Source of the DNA: Fasciolopsis buskii
Taxonomy: Eukaryota > Platyhelminthes > Trematoda > Plagiorchiida > Fasciolidae
Length of the DNA: 64,000 nucleotides
Direction of reading: 5' to 3'
Assembly (NCBI GenBank): GCA_008360955.1
Contig: LUCM01008745.1
Location: forward strand, 371,522-435,521
Part shown: piece after piece, positions 58,790-64,000 of the stretch
Numbering within the stretch: position 1 is the stretch's first letter
How the letters are laid out: each line of letters begins with the position of its first letter
Program-made: the position numbers and the translations under genes
The notes under the pieces: generated by a model
Told to the model about the DNA's origin: nothing
Database searches by the model: none
What the model saw: only the letters and a program-made list of their open reading frames with translations

Positions 58790-60290
58790 TATACAGTTAC
58801 CGATAAAGTGGAGTGATAGGAGGGATAATGTCATGCCAAGGTAGACTACTACTCAGGATCAACCGTTTCTGCGCCTAAAGCGCTGGTTGATGCAGTTGAT
58901 AACCGCAGTCTCACTAAATGCCAATAGTTTGGAGTTTGTATTATGCACTAGTGCTTTGAGAGATTGGGTTATGTCAACTTTGTGGCCTGGTGCGACTAGG
59001 TGCTACGCGATCGAAGAGGTCGGAGATTTTGCATCAGTGTACGAGATCACAGAGGATTGCGTCCCCGATTTAGACAACCATTTCGCTATATGTTCTGACA
59101 CTCGTTGAGTTAAGCAGTCATCCGTTTTGCCAGTGTATGCTTCTCTACAGTTGCAAGTGAAATTAGAATCTGCAAGACAGCTTGAGTGACTCTGGAAGAT
59201 TAACTTTTTGGTTGTCTGTAGTAGACGCAACAATCCTGTTGGATACGCATGTCTGACCGATTTGAGATTTCTATTAATTTGGTTGAAAAAATCGTCACCT
59301 TTAAATGCCAAGACAATAAAAACTTGGTTCTTTTCTGCGGTGACAGGTTTTTATATGGCTTCCACTGCTTCCGATGCTATTCGATGAAATTTTCCGGATA
59401 ACTACTGGATAGCATCGTCCGTTTTATGAACTCTTCTTTTTCTTGTACTTGATCGTGAGTACAGATTTTCTACATTCTGTGGAAGAGAGTACGAACTAAT
59501 CCCCGCTTGTATGCCATTGGTGCAAAACTAGAGAATTGTAAATAACGTCCACCCCCACCAAATGGCTTACGGTAGATGTTGTGTTGCAACTTTCCATCCG
59601 GACATCTAGTTAATAAAATTTCTAGAAAGGATGAACGATTGCCTTTGTCTTCCTCGTGAGAAAACGAAGAGTTGGGATGGATAAAATCCAGTGTGTTGAT
59701 AAAAGGGGTGAAATGTTCTTCATAAGAGAAAACTAAGATGTCGTCAACGTAACGTTTGTAAAGGGAAAATTCCGAAATATTGTCAAGGACATTTTGCTCA
59801 ATCATACCTAACAAAAAATCTGCCAAGGTTGGGTCCAAAAGACTTCCCATGGCCACACCATCAATCTGCTTAAATGCCCACCCCTCAAAATTAAGACGAA
59901 CATTCTCGGTACATAAAAGAATAAGGTCCTTAATGTACTCAAGGGGAATGGGTAAATGAAAGCTGTGTGAGGAGATAAAATCACATAAAAAACATTAACT
60001 ATTTCACGAAGAGATACTTTTGTAAAAAGGAAGCCAACATCAACTGAGTACATTTTGTCGGAACTCACTGAGACGTTGTTGGGCAAACTTGAGAGTTCAA
60101 ATGAATCCTTTAGACAAAATGGTGTTAGCCGTCTTCGAACGGGGCAAGTATACCCATAAGCCATCGAGCTTGTCTGACTGATCAGCGCCAACGGTTTGTA
60201 CGGCATACTGCGGTGCATTTAGATAAAGGAAGACGGAGTTCGTGGGCCTACGGGATGTCTTCGACCTAAAAACTATTACAAACAGGGTCA
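58790..60290 (-). mobile_element. Penelope-like element (RT plus GIY-YIG-like end), decayed
   Basis: On the minus strand the order is N-terminal RT (60290-60000) with MYSVDVGFLFTKVSL (family SFDV.SLFT.VP), core RT, then an endonuclease-like end. In the core, DGVAMGS is split across two frames, LLDPTLADFLLGMIEQN follows, and YKRYVDDILVFS keeps the catalytic YVDD. Later NSSFSHEEDKG, SFLEILLTRC and YRKP fit the PLE RT. At 59311-59003 NFTCNCREAYTGKTDDCLTQ and RVSEHIAKWL fit a GIY-YIG domain in which the first motif is damaged. Readable wording continues in another frame to about 58800 (HLVAPGHKVD). Frameshifts make it inactive. Confidence 0.88.
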
Positions 60291-60309
60291 AATTTCAAAC
60301 CGCGACGAT

Positions 60310-61680
60310 TCACACGTTTACAACTTTGCAAGCGTTGCTTATTCGGTAAGGACTAACTACAGGGACTCGAGTGAATGAGTCGATGGATGATTGCTTCACT
60401 AGTATCTATTGAATTATCTTGCATACAGCAAATTGAGAGAATTTCCAGTCAACCACAGCCAATACGAATCTGTTTTTCACAGATTTACCATTCATGATTT
60501 TTCACCACTGCGATACGAAAACTTAGCAACCATCCTTGAGTAGCCACATGGACAACACATATCATTTAGCGTCCTAATAACCTCCGAGGAACCTTGTCGT
60601 GATCATTTACGCTGCTTATGGAAGAACGACGCCTTCCTAAACTGTTTTTGAAGGTTCATCGAGGAAGTAAGCTTGCCCAGACAGTGAATAACACGGGCGC
60701 CGGGTTTTCGCCAGTCAGCATTCGTAACCAAACGGTAAAAGTAGCGAATATTATCAACTGTTGTTGGCATTTTGCAAACCACTAGTCAACAAGGGACCGA
60801 CAGACACGCATTGCGCTGAATGCGGCTTCTGGAAGGACTGGTCTGCGTGCGTATGCCAGCGCAGCACGCGTGGGGATCACCTGATTTAGAGTCACGCCTG
60901 AGGCTTGTGAAGTGTTCACAATTCCCCTGTAATCTGCCGACAACCGAAAACGAAGCTGAGTGAAATGAGGGCCAATTTTTGCCGTTTTGAAGCAATTGTT
61001 AGATGGCCAGCCTGAGTGCTGGTAAAATCACGGCGCGGATGTCAAAAAAACAACGGCGTACTAAAGTGTGATGTGTAGTCGCAGCTGCAATTTTACTGAT
61101 TCTGAAAACTGACTTTGACCATAGCCCAATATGATAGTCTTTCTTTGAGCCAAAAAGCTGAGCTCAGTATTACCGTCAAAAACGTTCTGCCACTATTCAA
61201 AGAAGCTTCATCACTGATGAGATGAAAGTATAGCAATCTTCGACTGATGAACGACAGTGGTGATCAATGTTCTGAAGATTAGGAAGAAGTAACTTTGAAG
61301 GTGCCAGGGTCAGTGGTGCATCACCGTTTGACAACCTTACTAAGAATCTCCGACACAACAGTCACAGCCACAAAGCAGTGGGGCATTAAGTCAGCATAAA
61401 GAGAGAGAGAGAGAAAGTGATCCGGTCTATCAAGTAGGATCTAGCAATCTGCATGAACTTAGTCCTCACTGGTGCATCAATAACTGCTTCATTTTGGGAC
61501 CTCGCTCTTTGTTCCATGCGGTCAATTGACGCGGGTATAGCTGCCTCAGTATTCCGAAAAATCAATCAATCAATTTTTTTAAGGTCTGAAACGATGCTAG
61601 TTGTACCTGGAAAAGGTAACTACCACCTACAAGTACAAACTGAAAGTACCTAAGCTGAATCGGATTACAAACATTTTGAA
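60310..61680. other. No recognisable gene
   Basis: A short (GA)n run at about 61401-61415 is the only clear repeat. Frames at 60786-60995 (-) and 61453-61653 (+) carry no motif. Confidence 0.4.
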
Positions 61681-61689
61681 TCGAAGACC

Positions 61690-62200
61690 ACAAATTAAGC
61701 CAGCTTGGTAAAACGATACTCCGAATCAATCTGGCAAGAGTAACAAAGGATTAATCGATTAAGATCACCAATAATGAAACAAAGATCATTTTGCACTAGC
61801 CCATGCGAACATTGGTTCCGTACGTGGTAAAGAAAAAAAGGCAAGAAAGAAGAGGGACTAGTTCTGGTGAGAGTAGAACGAAATCGAAGAGAGTGGAAAT
61901 GAAAAGTAAAGAGAATGGGATAACGGTTCCGGATAAGTAAAATGAACAAACAAGATTAGCGTGTGATTTTGTATGCGATTGATTTGTGTCTGTGAAACCA
62001 ATCGACAATGGAAGATCAACTGACAGTACATACACACACGAATACACATTGCAACATACAAATGAGGTAGGCTTAAGGGGCGTAGACATTTCAGACTTCG
62101 AAATAAATCGTACAGGCTGATCCAGGGGAGCGCCCCATGTGATATTCCAAATGAATGCATCAACAACGCAAGGAAACATCTGTTACACCATCGCAATCGA
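61690..62200 (-). pseudogene. LINE endonuclease region, decayed
   Basis: The minus frame reads QNDLCFIIGDLNRLILCYS, resembling the .I[IL]GDFN[RH]P motif of LINE AP-endonucleases (F changed to L). Upstream on the same strand, 61796-62196, several leucine/serine-rich frames could be its N-terminal part, but catalytic E is not clear. Assignment rests mainly on the GD.N motif and its context. Confidence 0.45.
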
Positions 62201-62209
62201 ACAGTTTAG

Positions 62210-63370
62210 ATTGATCTTGAGTCCTTTCGAAACGGAACAGAATTCAAAGATGCGGCGAGAAAACTTCATCCATTTGATTCCACTGACACGACAACCAGGA
62301 TATAAGAGTTACGCGACAGAAGTAGTGTCTCTAATCTGGTTCATTGTCGTGTCTCTTGAATCATCTTTTTGTCTGATCAACATCAATTACTTCACCATTA
62401 CCCAAAGCTCCAGAAAGCCGAGGCATGTAATAAACAGACCATACCCCGATAAACCATTTGACAGGTGGACGGGATTTGCCGTATAATACAAAGGTTATGA
62501 GGAGGACCTGTCAGATTAGCAACTATTTATTTATAACTGGATCTAATTCGATTCAGCCGAATTGCGATCAAGTTCCAAAGGAGCAGAAGGCAACCATGCA
62601 TCAATATGCCATAGCGTGACACACTCCTTGAATGACAACACAACAGCTAGGAACTCATTGACGAAAAAAACGCTGAGTGATGCCGGGGTTCCCCTTTCAC
62701 CAGGCACCCACGAAACTTCGTGGTCTAACCTGGAGTGGACGTATTCTCTTCAAAGAGGTAACTCCAGTAGGGTAAATTAAGCAGGGATATGACAACAGTA
62801 AACTTGCTTAAACTCGTGCGCCGACATCAAGGGATTATCTTACAGTGCCGGGGTCTCAAGTCGGACGAAAAGTGCACAGCTGTGCGTAGTGGGCAGTAAC
62901 TAATGTAGATAAAGCAGCAAAATTCAAATTGAAGCATGCTGCACCGTATAGAGTGACATTAGACTGGGCAGGATTTCCAATAATACAATAAAATGAAGAA
63001 GTACAGAAAAAAGGAATCGAAAAAAAACGTAGCACTTAAGATGATGGGGGCGGAAGGACACATGGGGGGATAAAAACATCAAGCAACTTCATTCATTATT
63101 GAATGTTGCATAACGATATTATGTAGCGCAAACATGGAGAAAATGAATCAGCGAAATTAGAACGATGTACCGACTAAATGCAGTGAGATGCTCTGCTTTA
63201 CAACTATTGACTTTGGCCCACCATGCTTTGACTGTGGTTGCCACCTCATAGCGCGGTCTACTCAAATGAGAAAAAAGAGAATGAGAAATAGCGAAAGAAC
63301 AATTGAAAAGAAATAGGATGAAGAATTAAATAGAAGAGAGATTTACAGTGCAAGGACGTCACAGACTGCA
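62210..63370. other. No recognisable gene
   Basis: A 115-codon plus frame (62139-62486) has no recognisable domain. The sequence around 63000-63360 is purine-rich on the plus strand. Confidence 0.35.
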
Positions 63371-63384
63371 GTATCGGATCTTAT

Positions 63385-63530
63385 CACCCACGGTTTCCAC
63401 CCATCACGTGGGGGATCTCGTGGATCCCAAACCGGAAGTCGAAACGGATCTACACCATTTACTCCATTGGTAAGGGATTCACTGCCACGTCGATCCATCA
63501 GCCAACCACTACCTGCCTCGCAGAACAGCA
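63385..63530. repeat. Short dispersed repeat, copy 2
   Basis: Ordered similarity to 56520-56660 (see that entry). The flanking sequence to the right end of the window has no readable frame of note. Confidence 0.5.
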
Positions 63531-64000
63531 GACAGTCGTTCCGTGGGCATGGGCGAAATACCTCCTCTAAGAATTAATTCTGGAGTACAAATTTTACGTG
63601 TAACCCTCATTTGCTGGCAGGTTCTTCTATGAAATTCTACCAACACTAAGTACTTTCGCACATCTGTCCACAGTCACCATATTTCTGAGCCCCATAGCAG
63701 AACCGACCTAATTCTTGCTGCGTGTACCCGATTTTCATTGGTAAACGGATGTCAAAACAGATGTCTCAAACTGATGAATCCCAACTAAGCCTTTCGCATA
63801 CACGACAATATTTCATCCGATATAGAACCATCTAACGAGTTACAGCTACTCAAGCAGTTAAATCTAACCGCTTCACCCAACTCGTCTCCCGCAAGAGCAA
63901 TGTTCGACTTGGAGCCAATCCACTGACGCAATGGAAACTTACACAGGGCGAAACACATGATAACATCATTGTCTTTTATCTTTTAGCATTTACTCCCTTT

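Noticed and set aside
1..64000. CRISPR arrays, prokaryotic operons, defence islands, riboswitches
   Set aside because: No regularly spaced repeats, no long contiguous coding, no ribosome-binding-site pattern; the sequence is eukaryotic with spliced genes and retroelements.

Overview
The window looks like a piece of a flatworm genome (Platyhelminthes; a trematode or cestode is the best guess). Three signs point that way: a decayed CsRn1-type Ty3/gypsy element, many fragments of an RTE-like LINE with the C-terminal motif MTWQ.GMRK and short tandem-repeat tails, and host introns of only 34 and 38 bp. There is no operon structure, no bacterial signal, and almost every long open frame belongs to a broken transposon. 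The species assignment is inference; the gene identities below rest on sequence motifs read by eye.

Host genes form a small minority. (1) On the minus strand, two exons of the TFIP11/Ntr1 spliceosome-disassembly factor: the N-terminal exon at 12397-12618 (start possibly 12636) and the G-patch exon at 2365-2812. They are separated by a 9.6-kb intron full of transposon debris, and the rest of the gene lies beyond the left edge. (2) On the plus strand, five exons at 42997-43820 encode PDCD10/CCM3 from about human residue 34 to the C-terminus. (3) On the minus strand, two phase-consistent exons (45492-45681 and 44780-44932) encode the C-terminus of a protein I could not identify; this gene is convergent with PDCD10.

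The rest is layered mobile DNA. 1-12 kb: RTE-like LINE 3' tails, RT and endonuclease fragments, and the collinear gag-PR-RT-RNaseH-IN gypsy remnant at 5.65-8.0 kb. 13-19 kb: CR1-like LINE copies on the minus strand. 26.4-27.7 kb: a LINE RT. 27.7-42 kb: three copies (A, B, C) of an unrecognised 2-2.7-kb repeat family, interleaved with LINE endonuclease and RT pieces. Copies A and C share a 790-bp stretch that is nearly identical in inverted orientation, although the rest of the two copies is strongly diverged. 46-62 kb: minus-strand LINE endonuclease and linker fragments, a Penelope-like element (58.8-60.3 kb) with RT and a GIY-YIG-like end, and a TA/GA microsatellite at 55.0 kb. Several stretches of 1-3 kb hold nothing I can recognise.

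The functional picture is of two or three housekeeping genes in a repeat-rich genome: an RNA-processing factor, a STRIPAK/GCKIII adaptor, and one unknown. The most unusual signals are the A/B/C repeat family and its long near-identical inverted tract.
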